Source of the DNA: an uncultured Bacteroidaceae bacterium
Lineage (GTDB): Bacteria; Bacteroidota; Bacteroidia; Bacteroidales; Bacteroidaceae
Length of the DNA stretch: 60,028 nucleotides
Direction: 5' to 3'
NCBI GenBank assembly: GCA_905234555.1
Contig: CAJOHO010000003.1
Coordinates: 1-60,028 of the forward strand
Under the pieces are notes generated by a model. The model did not search any database and had not been told where the DNA came from. It saw only the letters and a program-made list of their open reading frames with translations. This document shows, piece by piece, positions 1-8,600 of this stretch (its first letter is position 1; every line of letters starts with the position of its first letter). The position numbers were made by a program, and so were the translations under genes.

Positions 1-11
1 GTACAACAAAA

Positions 12-54
12 CAACAGCAGCTATATGCTTCACCTGAAGTTATAGCTGCTGTTG
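12..54. terminator. Perfect hairpin at left edge
   Basis: Bases 12-25 and 41-54 are a perfect 14-bp inverted repeat, and the 15-nt loop contains a further CTTCA/TGAAG stem, so the whole stretch can fold as one long hairpin. There is no strong T-run on either side, so it may be the end of a gene to the left of the window or a free palindromic repeat. Confidence 0.4.
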
Positions 55-642
55 CTATAGTATATAGGTTCAACTACCTGTAGTTTATCGAATGCTTACC
101 GAGAAATGTAAATCACCATTAATATTAATCGCCATTAACATTTCAAATTTTTATCTACCTCAAAATGAGATAGATATTTCAATAAGAAATGAAGATTCGA
201 CCACTAATTAACAAAAACATCAAAAACCCTTTCATTGCTTTCAATCTTTACAAGATTTGTGTCTGCTGCTGATGCTGTCTAACTGTAAGTAAACTTCCGT
301 CAGCCATCACCAGCCCCATACACAGCATTTCATGCTTTGAAATCAATGAAAGCAAAAACACCGCCCTTTGGGCTGAAAAACCAATTTTATCCATGCGCAG
401 CCATTTTTTAGTGGAGCGCAGCGTAACGGTGTTTTTGCTTTTGGATGTTTGTAATAACGGAGTTATGTGATAAGAGCTATGGCTTGACGTAAGAGCTTGC
501 TCTTAAAGGCAATGCATAGGACTTAGCACAAATGCTCTGAAAGAGCTGCAAACATCAAAAAGATTTTTTTCTGTTTTTTTCTTTATTACAATCTGTAAGC
601 AAACACAGGAATTTATTAATGAGCCACTTTTTTCCCTGTTTG
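55..642. other. Gene-free stretch upstream of the DUF4421 gene
   Basis: I see no convincing coding sequence here. The stretch holds the first copy of a complex repeat (about 211-441, listed separately) and AT-rich sequence leading to the promoter of the DUF4421 gene. Confidence 0.6.
211..441. repeat. Flanking complex repeat, copy 1 (inverted core)
   Basis: Bases 211-300 and 321-363 match 1802-1888 and 1974-2017 in the same orientation. At 349-363 and 427-441 is a perfect 15-bp inverted repeat (AAAGCAAAAACACCG and its complement). The ~63 bp between these arms (364-426) is the reverse complement, about 89% identical, of the corresponding segment in copy 2. The repeat brackets the DUF4421 gene. 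Confidence 0.8.
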
Positions 643-674
643 TTTGTTAGTTTCAGTTATTTGTCGTATTTTTG
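643..674 (+). promoter_or_regulatory. Bacteroidetes-type promoter of the DUF4421 gene
   Basis: TTTG at 643-646 and TATTTTTG at 667-674 are 20 bp apart, which fits the Bacteroidetes sigma-70 consensus (TTTG, 19-21 bp, TAnnTTTG). The ATG at 713 lies about 38 bp downstream. Confidence 0.75.
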
Positions 675-712
675 CAGACGGAAATCAAAAATAACAATTC
701 AATTCATTGAGA

Positions 713-1777
713 ATGAAAAGAAAATGGTTTGCGAAGGGGATGCTGGTTTGTGCACTGGTTAGCATCATGGGATGGGTAGAACCTGCTGTGGCACAGTCGT
801 TACTTTCGTCTGGCGATAGCATCGAGGGAGCGGCTGCTCCTACTCGGGCACAGTTGCTCCGAGCGCGTGCCGATAACTTCCTGTCTCGTGCCGACAGCGT
901 TCTTTCGATCCGCTACAACAGGGGTGACATCGATACGGCATACGTCATTCGCCCCAAGACCAAGTGGACCATCAGGGCGAGGATTAATGAGTCGGGTGCG
1001 AAAATCGAAACAGAAGGGATTGATCATGGTCATCATTTCAAGGCTGAGATGGAGGCCGACCGCAAAGCTACACTCAGCGTAGGTGTCAGCTACCTCGGTG
1101 TCTCGCTCAGCGCTGCACTCAACCCTGCCAAGATGATGGGAAAGTACCGTGACTTCGAGCTGAACTTAAACAGCTATGGTCGCCGTTTCGGCTTCGACTT
1201 CATCTATCAGGATGCCAAGAACTACACAGGCTGGTACGACCAAGAGGGGATGGACCGCATTGAACTGCCTGACGGAATGCTGAAGGTGAAGACGCTGAAC
1301 CTGAATGCCTTCTATATCTTCAACAGTCGACGTTTCTCCTATCCTGCCGCTTTCTCGCAGAGCTACATCCAGCGTCGTTCTGCCGGTAGTTTCCTCCTGG
1401 CTGCATCTGGAATGGGACAGCACGCCAAGCTCGAAGGTGAGTATCCGACGGATCTGAAGATGACGAACATAGGTATTGGTGGAGGCTACGGCTATAACTT
1501 CGTGCCTGGGTCGGGTTGGTTGCTCCACATCTCCGCTTTGCCTACGTTCATCATCTATAGCAACACCTCGATGACTTTTGATAACGCCCGTGTACCGCTG
1601 AAATACCGTTTTCCAGAAGTCATCATTACAGGACGTGCTGCCGTCGTCCGTCAGTGGGGTAACAAATTCTTTGGTTTGTCGGGGGTGTATAACTTTACCA
1701 ATATCGGAAACAATAAAAGCCTGGAAGTGGACAACCAGAAATGGCGCGTCCGCACGTTCTTCGGCTTCCGCCTGTAA
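713..1777 (+). CDS. DUF4421 family secreted/outer-membrane protein
   Basis: 354 residues from the ATG at 713; a TTG two codons upstream (707) is also open but ATG is preferred. A signal peptide of about 28 residues ends in a VEPAVAQ-type cleavage site. The rest has alternating hydrophobic strands and aromatic residues (for example RRFGFDFIYQD, IGIGGGYGYNF) and ends in RVRTFFGFRL with a terminal Leu, as expected for an outer-membrane beta-barrel. It resembles the DUF4421 family of Bacteroidales, whose function is unknown. It is monocistronic with its own promoter and is bracketed by two copies of a complex repeat, which could point to past duplication or mobility. The family call is from memory of sequence character and not from a search. 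Confidence 0.75.
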   Translation: MKRKWFAKGMLVCALVSIMGWVEPAVAQSLLSSGDSIEGAAAPTRAQLLRARADNFLSRADSVLSIRYNRGDIDTAYVIRPKTKWTIRARINESGAKIETEGIDHGHHFKAEMEADRKATLSVGVSYLGVSLSAALNPAKMMGKYRDFELNLNSYGRRFGFDFIYQDAKNYTGWYDQEGMDRIELPDGMLKVKTLNLNAFYIFNSRRFSYPAAFSQSYIQRRSAGSFLLAASGMGQHAKLEGEYPTDLKMTNIGIGGGYGYNFVPGSGWLLHISALPTFIIYSNTSMTFDNARVPLKYRFPEVIITGRAAVVRQWGNKFFGLSGVYNFTNIGNNKSLEVDNQKWRVRTFFGFRL

Positions 1778-2107
1778 TGTTTATTCAAGTAACGGATGTT
1801 AACAAAAACATCAAAAACCCTTTCATTGCTTTCAATCTTTACAAGATTTTGCGTCTGCTGCTGATGCTGTCTGCCTGTAAGTAAACTTGGATTATCATCC
1901 CACCTTTTCTCGCCATGACAATGCTCAAACAAGTTTGGCATTGCTCATTTGGCTTATCGAAAACGTTCCGTCAACACAGCATTTCATGCTTTGAAATCAA
2001 TGAAAGCAAAAACACCGTTAAGCTGCGCTTCACTAAAAAAAGGCTGCGCATGAATAAAAATGGTTTTTCAGCCTGAAGGGCAATGTTTTTTTCTCTATCA
2101 GGTTAAC
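1778..2107. repeat. Flanking complex repeat, copy 2, with inserted palindrome
   Basis: The repeat occupies about 1802-2091 and carries no gene. It matches copy 1 at 211-441, but differs in two ways: a 79-bp segment (1889-1967) is inserted at the point where copy 1 reads AAACTT directly into CCGTCA, and the core at 2018-2081 is in the opposite orientation. The right-hand arm of the inverted repeat is degenerate here. Confidence 0.8.
1889..1967. repeat. Dispersed palindromic repeat, copy inserted in larger repeat
   Basis: This 79-bp segment is absent from the otherwise collinear copy 1 repeat. Its core (TTTTCTCGCCATG ... CATTTGGCTTATCGAAAACG) recurs at 12462-12525 with about 80% identity. The centre is an imperfect palindrome (CAATGCTC...GGCATTG), so it folds as a hairpin. 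Confidence 0.75.
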
Positions 2108-2124
2108 TTCCGCCCATGGCGGAA
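2108..2124. terminator. Short GC hairpin after the DUF4421 region
   Basis: TTCCGCC, loop CAT, GGCGGAA, a perfect 7-bp stem followed by a T-rich tail on the plus strand. It could end plus-strand transcripts before the gapA terminator. Confidence 0.45.
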
Positions 2125-2145
2125 AATCTTTCTTTCCTTAACAAG

Positions 2146-2182
2146 AAAAAGCTCACCCTCCGTTTGGAAGGTGAGCTTTTTT
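2146..2182. terminator. Bidirectional terminator after gapA
   Basis: AAAAAGCTCACC (2146-2157) pairs with GGTGAGCTTTTT (2170-2181). The A and T tracts on both sides make it usable from either strand. It lies 20 bp beyond the gapA stop codon. Confidence 0.85.
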
Positions 2183-2200
2183 GATTGGTTTGGCTGAAGA

Positions 2201-3229
2201 TTAAAGTTCAGCGAAGTACTTGATGGTACGTACCATCTGGCTGGTGTAGCTGTTTTCGTTGTCGTACCAGCTAACTACCTGTACCTGGAATGTCTCGTCG
2301 TCGATCTTGCTAACCATAGTCTGAGTAGCGTCGAAGAGAGAACCGAAGCGCATACCGATGATGTCGCTGCTTACGATCTGATCTTCAGTGTAGCCGTAGC
2401 TCTCAGTCTGAGCTGCCTTCATGGCTGCGTTGATGCCTTCAACTGTAACGTCCTTACCCTTCACTACAGCAACGAGGATAGTGGTAGAACCAGTTGGAGT
2501 TGGAACGCGCTGAGCAGAACCGATGAGCTTACCGTTGAGTTCAGGAATTACAAGACCGATAGCCTTAGCAGCACCAGTTGAGTTAGGAACGATGTTGCAA
2601 GCACCTGCACGGCTGCGGCGGAGGTCACCCTTGCGCTGTGGGCCGTCGAGGATCATCTGGTCACCAGTGTAGGCGTGGATGGTGCTCATGATACCGCTCT
2701 GGATAGGAGCGTAAGCGTTCAGAGCTGCTGCCATAGGAGCCAAGCAGTTGGTGGTGCAAGAAGCTGCAGAGATCACAGTGTCTTCCTTCTTCAGGGTCTT
2801 GTGGTTCACATTGTAAACGATGGTTGGGAGGTCGTTGCCTGCAGGAGCAGAGATCACTACCTTCTTAGCACCAGCCTGGATGTGAGCCTCAGCCTTTGCC
2901 TTAGAAGTATAGAAACCTGTACACTCGAGAACTACGTCAACGCCGATCTTGCCCCAAGGCAGCTCAGCTGCGTTAGGCATAGCGTAGATGATGATCTCCT
3001 TACCATCAACGATGATAGAGTTTTCACCAGCTTCCACAGTGTGCTTGCCTTCACCGAACTTGCCGGCGAAACCACCTTGAGCTGTGTCATACTTGAGCAG
3101 GTGAGCGAGCATCTTAGGACTAGTCAAGTCGTTGATTGCTACTACTTCATAACCTTCAGCCTCGAACATCTGACGGAATGCGAGACGACCAATACGGCCA
3201 AAGCCGTTAATAGCTACTTTTACTGCCAT
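2201..3229 (-). CDS. gapA: Type I glyceraldehyde-3-phosphate dehydrogenase
   Basis: 342 residues, the normal length. It oxidises glyceraldehyde-3-phosphate with NAD and phosphate to 1,3-bisphosphoglycerate in glycolysis. The N-terminal Rossmann motif INGFGRIGR is at residues 7-15, and the catalytic Cys is in [12 protein letters not shown] (about residue 158). The sequence ends [22 protein letters not shown]-like, as in bacterial GapA. The start codon is followed by a standard family N-terminus. I see no clear TAnnTTTG directly upstream; a tiny lipoprotein gene on the same strand lies 141 bp upstream with a good promoter, so the two may share a transcript. The strong terminator follows at 2146-2182. 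The glycolytic partner pgk is at the other end of the window, so the two are not an operon. Confidence 0.97.
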   Translation of the reverse strand: MAVKVAINGFGRIGRLAFRQMFEAEGYEVVAINDLTSPKMLAHLLKYDTAQGGFAGKFGEGKHTVEAGENSIIVDGKEIIIYAMPNAAELPWGKIGVDVVLECTGFYTSKAKAEAHIQAGAKKVVISAPAGNDLPTIVYNVNHKTLKKEDTVISAASCTTNCLAPMAAALNAYAPIQSGIMSTIHAYTGDQMILDGPQRKGDLRRSRAGACNIVPNSTGAAKAIGLVIPELNGKLIGSAQRVPTPTGSTTILVAVVKGKDVTVEGINAAMKAAQTESYGYTEDQIVSSDIIGMRFGSLFDATQTMVSKIDDETFQVQVVSWYDNENSYTSQMVRTIKYFAEL

Positions 3230-3370
3230 TTCTGTTTTTTGTTTAAAAAATTAATGGTTAAACTATAAATGAATTAACTCTGATTCTTTCTACTTAATTA
3301 TCAATTATGAATTTTGAATTGTTGAATGAATTCTTCATTCTTCATTTTTCATTCTTCATTTAATTATGAA

Positions 3371-3460
3371 TTATCCACAATTGCATCTTTCTGCTGTTCC
3401 ACACGCCACGATGAGTAGCGCTGTCAGCATGAGGAGTGCAAATAAGACTGTTTTCTTCAT
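3371..3460 (-). CDS. Tiny predicted lipoprotein (29 residues)
   Basis: A 29-codon reading frame: a MKKTVLFALLMLTALLIVAC signal segment with a lipobox (L-I-V-A-C) at its end and then only nine residues, GTAERCNCG. It has a perfect TAACTTTG -7 element on the minus strand at 3504-3511, about 45 bp upstream of the ATG, in a gap that would otherwise be empty. The basic start, uninterrupted hydrophobic core and Cys at the right position make chance unlikely. After lipidation the mature peptide would be about ten residues with three Cys. Function is unknown; it could also act as a leader in front of gapA, 141 bp downstream on the same strand. Confidence 0.6.
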   Translation of the reverse strand: MKKTVLFALLMLTALLIVACGTAERCNCG

Positions 3461-3503
3461 ACACAAATAGATGAAAAGTGGATTCTTTTCGCTTTTCGGA
3501 CTG

Positions 3504-3511
3504 CAAAGTTA
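3504..3511 (-). promoter_or_regulatory. -7 element upstream of the tiny lipoprotein
   Basis: On the minus strand this reads TAACTTTG, the Bacteroidetes -7 consensus. The -33 position (about 3531-3535) has TTTTC, a weak match. Confidence 0.6.
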
Positions 3512-3583
3512 CGATATTTAATTGAAAATAGAAAAGGGAATTTTAAAAAAATTGCAACATCTTGAAAAAAATCATGGAAAAAT

Positions 3584-3614
3584 GTTGGTATTTGTCCGCT
3601 TTTCCGTACCTTTG
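3584..3614 (+). promoter_or_regulatory. Promoter of mscL
   Basis: GTTG at 3584-3587, 19 bp, then TACCTTTG at 3607-3614. It fixes the mscL start at 3678, because the more upstream in-frame ATG at 3522 would lie before the promoter. Confidence 0.75.
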
Positions 3615-3677
3615 CAATGTGAAAGTGTTATTTTTCCATTTTTATTAACAATCATAAATCTTAAAAATTCAATCATT

Positions 3678-4112
3678 ATGGCTAAAATCGGAAAAGAATT
3701 CAAAGAGTTTGCCATGCGTGGCAACGTTGTTGACATGGCTGTTGGTGTGATCATCGGCGGTGCCTTCGGAAAAATCGTTAGCAGCGTAGTGGATGACCTC
3801 ATCATGCCACTCGTTGGAAAATTGCTCGGTGGTGCTAACTTTACCGACTTGTTCTGCGTACTCGACGGCTCAGATGTAGCTGGTCAGTCGTTGGCAGCTG
3901 TTCGCGAAGCTGGTCATCCAGTTTTTGCCTATGGTAACTTCATTCAGAACGTGGTTGACTTCCTCATCATTGCTTTCTGCATCTTCCTGATGATCAAGGG
4001 TATCAACAAGATGAAGAAGAAGGAAGAGGCGGCTCCAGAAGCTCCAGCTGAACCCAGCAACGAAGAGAAACTGCTGACTGAGATCCGCGACCTCCTGAAG
4101 GATAAGAAATAA
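3678..4112 (+). CDS. mscL: Large-conductance mechanosensitive channel
   Basis: 144 residues from the ATG at 3678, beginning [27 protein letters not shown], the typical MscL amphipathic N-terminal helix and first transmembrane segment (about residues 14-40). A periplasmic loop follows (about 45-85), then a second membrane segment ([17 protein letters not shown], about 90-107) and a charged cytoplasmic helix ending [16 protein letters not shown]. The protein forms a homo-pentamer in the inner membrane that opens under membrane tension and releases solutes on osmotic downshock. The frame is open upstream to 3522, but the promoter at 3584-3614 shows translation starts at 3678. It is monocistronic and ends in a bidirectional terminator shared with the convergent alcohol dehydrogenase gene. 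Confidence 0.96.
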   Translation: MAKIGKEFKEFAMRGNVVDMAVGVIIGGAFGKIVSSVVDDLIMPLVGKLLGGANFTDLFCVLDGSDVAGQSLAAVREAGHPVFAYGNFIQNVVDFLIIAFCIFLMIKGINKMKKKEEAAPEAPAEPSNEEKLLTEIRDLLKDKK

Positions 4113-4126
4113 GGTGATCCAGACCT

Positions 4127-4165
4127 AAAAAAACAGGAAGGCCCAGTGGGTTTTCCTGTTTTTTG
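4127..4165. terminator. Bidirectional terminator between mscL and alcohol dehydrogenase
   Basis: AAACAGGAAGGCCC, loop AGT, GGGTTTTCCTGTTTTTT. A-tracts and T-tracts flank the stem, so it serves both convergent genes. Confidence 0.85.
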
Positions 4166-4188
4166 TGTTTGTTGGGTTTCGGAGGGGA

Positions 4189-5373
4189 TTATCCTCGTGC
4201 CATGCGGTAGATGGCTTCCATGTCTTCAGCTTGCAGGACTTTCAGTCCTCCGCAGGTAGCTGTATAGTCGCGACTGCACTTGCGTGTCATCTCGCGGATT
4301 TCGTCGTCGGTGATGTCGCGTCCGATAAGTTCCTTGATATTCACTGGCATACCGATGGCGTGGTAGAAGCGTTCAACGGCTTCGATACCTTTCAGGGCTG
4401 TGCCTTCGGGGTCGGTATAGTCGTTGGGCACATCCATCACGTTGACGGCAAAGCGGACGAAGCGGCTCACGTTTTCATGCAGCACATAGCGTGCCCAGCT
4501 GGGCCAGATGGCAGCAAGTCCTGCACCGTGGGTCACGTCGAACATTCCGCTGAGTTCGTGTTCGAGCTGATGGGTAGCCCAGTCTTCTGTCACGCCGCAG
4601 CCTGTAAGGCCGTTGTGCATAAGGCTTCCGCCCCACATGATTTGAGCGCGATAGCGGTAGTCTTCGGGATTCTTCAGAACGGCAAAGACAGCGTTCTTGA
4701 TGCTGCGAAGCATCGCTTCCGCCACATCCGTTGTGAAGTCCATGTCGTCATCCTTGGTGAAGTAGCGTTCCATGGTGTGCATCATCATATCGGTCACACC
4801 GGCTGCCGTCTGATAGGCTGGAAGCGTGAAGGTGCGGCGTGGGTTCATGATGGCGAACTTGGGACGTGAGAGGTTGTTGGAGTAACCTAACTTTACGTCG
4901 CCTTCCTCATTGGTGATAACGCTCGACTCGCTCATCTCGCTACCTGCAGCAGGAATGGTGAGTACGGCTGCCAACGGGAGCATTGCTGTAGCTTTTGCCT
5001 TACCCAGATAGAAATCCCAGACGTTGCCTTCGTAGGGTACACCATAGGCGATACATTTGGCGGAGTCGATGACGCTGCCTCCACCCACGGCAAGGATGAA
5101 GTCGATGCCTTCCTCTCGGCACAGCTCGATGCCTTTCTGAGCGAGCGAAAGACGTGGGTTAGGCACGACGCCTCCCAGTTTGACGAACGGAATACCGCTC
5201 TGAGCGAGCTGGTCGCATACTTTGTCGAGAAGACCTGAGCGGATGGCACTCTGTCCTCCGTAATGGACAAGCACTTTGGTACCTCCGTACTTTTTCACTA
5301 ACTGAGCTACTTTTTCCTCAGATTGTTCGCCGAAAACGATTTCGGTCGGTGCATAGAAATTGAAATCTTTCAT
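4189..5373 (-). CDS. Iron-containing alcohol dehydrogenase (YqhD/BDH type)
   Basis: 394 residues, full length for the iron-dependent alcohol dehydrogenase family, butanol dehydrogenase/YqhD branch. These cytosolic enzymes reduce aldehydes with NAD(P)H. The nucleotide-binding GGGS motif is in ILAVGGGSVIDSAK (about residues 94-107). The metal ligands are seen in GVTDMMMHTMERY, HQLEHELSG and DVTHGAGLAA. The physiological substrate cannot be read from the sequence; detoxification of short aldehydes is a common role. It has its own promoter (5430-5460) and is convergent with mscL. Confidence 0.92.
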   Translation of the reverse strand: MKDFNFYAPTEIVFGEQSEEKVAQLVKKYGGTKVLVHYGGQSAIRSGLLDKVCDQLAQSGIPFVKLGGVVPNPRLSLAQKGIELCREEGIDFILAVGGGSVIDSAKCIAYGVPYEGNVWDFYLGKAKATAMLPLAAVLTIPAAGSEMSESSVITNEEGDVKLGYSNNLSRPKFAIMNPRRTFTLPAYQTAAGVTDMMMHTMERYFTKDDDMDFTTDVAEAMLRSIKNAVFAVLKNPEDYRYRAQIMWGGSLMHNGLTGCGVTEDWATHQLEHELSGMFDVTHGAGLAAIWPSWARYVLHENVSRFVRFAVNVMDVPNDYTDPEGTALKGIEAVERFYHAIGMPVNIKELIGRDITDDEIREMTRKCSRDYTATCGGLKVLQAEDMEAIYRMARG

Positions 5374-5429
5374 GTGATGATTATAGAAGTGGGTTTTGAA
5401 AATTCTTTTTTAAGATTTCCTTTCATTTG

Positions 5430-5460
5430 CAAAGTTAGTAAAAGTTAGAAACAATACAAA
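5430..5460 (-). promoter_or_regulatory. Promoter of the alcohol dehydrogenase gene
   Basis: On the minus strand: TTTG (5457-5460), 19 bp, TAACTTTG (5430-5437), 57 bp before the start codon. It is a textbook Bacteroidetes promoter. Confidence 0.8.
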
Positions 5461-5525
5461 ATAATTTTTAAATATTTGTTTGATTGCAACGAATGTTCGC
5501 TAAATACTTTTTTTTTACCCGATGG

Positions 5526-5557
5526 TTTGCTTTTTTCGGGGAATAATCGTAACTTTG
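5526..5557 (+). promoter_or_regulatory. Promoter of the large secreted protein gene
   Basis: TTTG at 5526-5529, 20 bp, TAACTTTG at 5550-5557. The 5' leader is about 80 nt, AT-rich, and leads to the ATG at 5647. Confidence 0.8.
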
Positions 5558-5646
5558 CCGCCTAATTCTATCAAATAACTAAGATTTCGAAGGAAATTCT
5601 TATTATCTATAACTTTTTTATCAATTTTATTAACAATCTAAAACAA

Positions 5647-8600
5647 ATGCGTATGAAAAAGATTTATCTCTTTTTGGTATTAGTGGCAGCTGTTTTGTTC
5701 ACGATGACCAGCTCAGGCGCAACGGAAAGCGATTGAGCAAAAACCGCTGACGACTTTTAACCAGAAGGCAAACAAGCCTATGGTTCCGGTTAAGAATCGT
5801 CGGATGATGAATGTTCAGGGCTTCGAGCGCAAGAACCAGCCTGCAATGAAAAAGGCAAGACGGCGTGCACCCGAACTGGTGACACCACCTGCCGGAGCTA
5901 CTATTGAAACATGGTACACCTCAGGAGGCAGTTTCATGTTGTATTCAGGCGAATGGATGGACGCTACCTCTTCGATGTCTGAGATTCAGGTCGCTATCGA
6001 CGGTAATGACATGTACATCCAGGGTCTGGCCTATTATTTTGAAGACGGCTGGATCAAGGGTACAATCGACGGTGGAAATGTTATCTTCCCATGTGGACAG
6101 TGTGTCGGTGAAGACGATTATGGCCCAGAGTACATCGTTGGTAGTGAGGATGGTAGTGAAATATCCGACATCGTCTTTGAATACGATGAGGAAAACGGAG
6201 TTCTGACCAGTTCTACTACGTACATCATTGAAAATGCGGAAGCTGACGAGGTCGCAGCTTATGCCTATTGGGATCGACCTGTTTTCAGCACAGAAGAGCC
6301 TGAGAAACCTCAAGCCGTGGTGCTGCCTGAGGGTGCAGAGGTGATGGACTATGTCATGACTTATTATGATGATGAAGACAAAGAAGCTTCGAAGTCAGTA
6401 ATGGTGGCTGTAGTTGGTAACGATGTTTACATTCAGGGCTTCAGCGAATATATGCCTAAGGCTTGGGTGAAGGGAACCAAGGACGGCAATACCGTTACCT
6501 TCCCAGGCGAACAGTATGTTGGCACTTATGCTTCAAGTTACGATAGTTACTTCTTCTATGAAGGCGACGTTGTCTTCACCTACGATCCTGATACGGAAAG
6601 CTATAGTGCCAATGGAGAAATCTATGGTGTCCTGGATAACCAGTATCTCGATGGTTATTATGTGAGTCCTGTCCTGACGAAGGTGAACGAAGTAGCTGCA
6701 ACTCCTGCAACTCCTTCCATCACCAAGATGGAGGAATCCGAAATCTTTGGATGGAAATTATTCTTTGACATCCCGTTGGAGGATACGGAAGGCAATCTTT
6801 TGGCTGCTTCCAAACTCTACTATCAGCTCTTCGCCGATGTGGATGGCGAGGTGACACCGCTGACCTTTACACCAGCCACTCACGATGAACTGACGGAGGA
6901 TATGACTGTCTTCCCATACGGCTTCACTGATGATTGGGATTTCTATGCTGATGAGATTTTCCTCAACGGCGTCTATTCTGAGGATTGGGATAAAGTGGGT
7001 ATCCAGAGCATCTATCTGGGTGGCGGCGAGGAACGCAAGTCGGAAATCGGCTGGTTCACGATTGAGAAACCAGTCGAGGAGATCGAAATCGCTAACAGCA
7101 CCTTCGACGTAGCTGCTGACTTCCAGACAGAGAGCCTCGCAACGACAGGTGATCCCAACAACCTGCCTGTGACAGGCTGGACCAGTAACGGTGGTGCAGC
7201 CTGGTCGGTAGGTGGTGTATTTGCCTACGGATCGGAAGCTCAGCTCAACGGCGTAGCAGCTCCTGCTACCGATATGTACGAAAAAGCTGAGGGTGGTGCA
7301 CTCGGTATCTCAGTAGGATGGAGTGGAGTAGTGGCCTACACCCAGGAACTCACACTCGCTGCAGGTAACTACCGCCTGACGGCAGATGCCTACAACGCCA
7401 ATCTCTCTGCCACTCAGGGCGCTTCCCAGCTCGGCTTCGTGACTGAAAGCCAGTCCTTCCTTTCTACCCGCACTTCGTTCCCATCCGACGAATGGGTAAC
7501 CGACGAAGTTGTCTTCACTCTTACGGAGGAAACAACAGGTAATATCCAGATAGGTCTGGGTGCCGTTTCCGGTGGTTCAGGTTCTAACGCCAAGGTGTTC
7601 TTCGACAATGTGACGCTGACACCTATTTCTGACGCCGAACTCGCAAAGATTGAACTGAAGAATGCCATTAATGCAGCTGCTGACCAGTATAAATCCTACG
7701 CTGTGGGCGACGGACTCTTCCAGTATGCTTCCACCGAACTCGATCCGCTGGCATTTGCAATCTCCGACGCGATCTCTGTCTATGTAAATGAGGGTGCTAC
7801 CAAGGAACAAGTAGAAACTGCCACAACTACACTCAATGCGTATGTTGAAGCTTTCGAACCTGCCCTCACCACTCCTGATTCCGACCAGGCTTACATGCTC
7901 ACGCTGACCACCTCCGAAGGTGACTTCCAGCTCAGCGCAACAGCCGAAGGCATCAAGATTGCCGAGGAAGGCACACCTATCTATTTCGTACCTCAGGCTG
8001 AAGGCACATTCGCTATCTACAACGGCGAAGAGTTCGTCAACTACGAAGGCAGCAACAACTGGACAATGTCAACCTCCGGCGATGCTTATGGATGGACCAT
8101 CACTTGCGTGTCCGAAGGTCAATACACCATCGCAGGTAAGAACGGTATGCTTGGTACCAACACCAGCGACGGCAACGCTGCCGGTTCTCCTTGCTACGGC
8201 GACAAGACCACTTCCAACGGCAACTGCCTCTGGACTATCACCGAATATACTCCTGCACCCGAAATGTTCATCTGGACTGACGACTTCGAAGATGCAGAGA
8301 AGGAAGGTGTCAGCATCGTGGGTGCTGGTGCCATCGTTGACGACGAAACGCCTGGCTTTGGCAAGGTATATGAAAACGTAGGTGGCGCCGTTCGCACCAA
8401 CTACCTGCTCCTGCCTTCCGACCTCCTCTCACACAGCGCAGAGACCAAGGAACTCTCCATCAGCTTCTGGGTGAACGCCAACGGCAACGATGCAGGTGCA
8501 TACGCATACGCTCCATTCTTCACAGCCTATGCTGCAAAGAACAGTCCTAACACTTGGCCAATGCTCGCCCTCCAGAGCCGCGGTCCTGCACAGGTGAACT

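Noticed and set aside
1651-1941. Minus-strand reading frame of 96 codons
   Set aside because: It overlaps the end of the DUF4421 gene in antisense and runs into repeat sequence; no coding character.
211-2091. Composite transposon carrying the DUF4421 gene
   Set aside because: No transposase, no terminal inverted repeats at the outer ends and no target duplication are visible; the flanking copies are better described as dispersed repeats.
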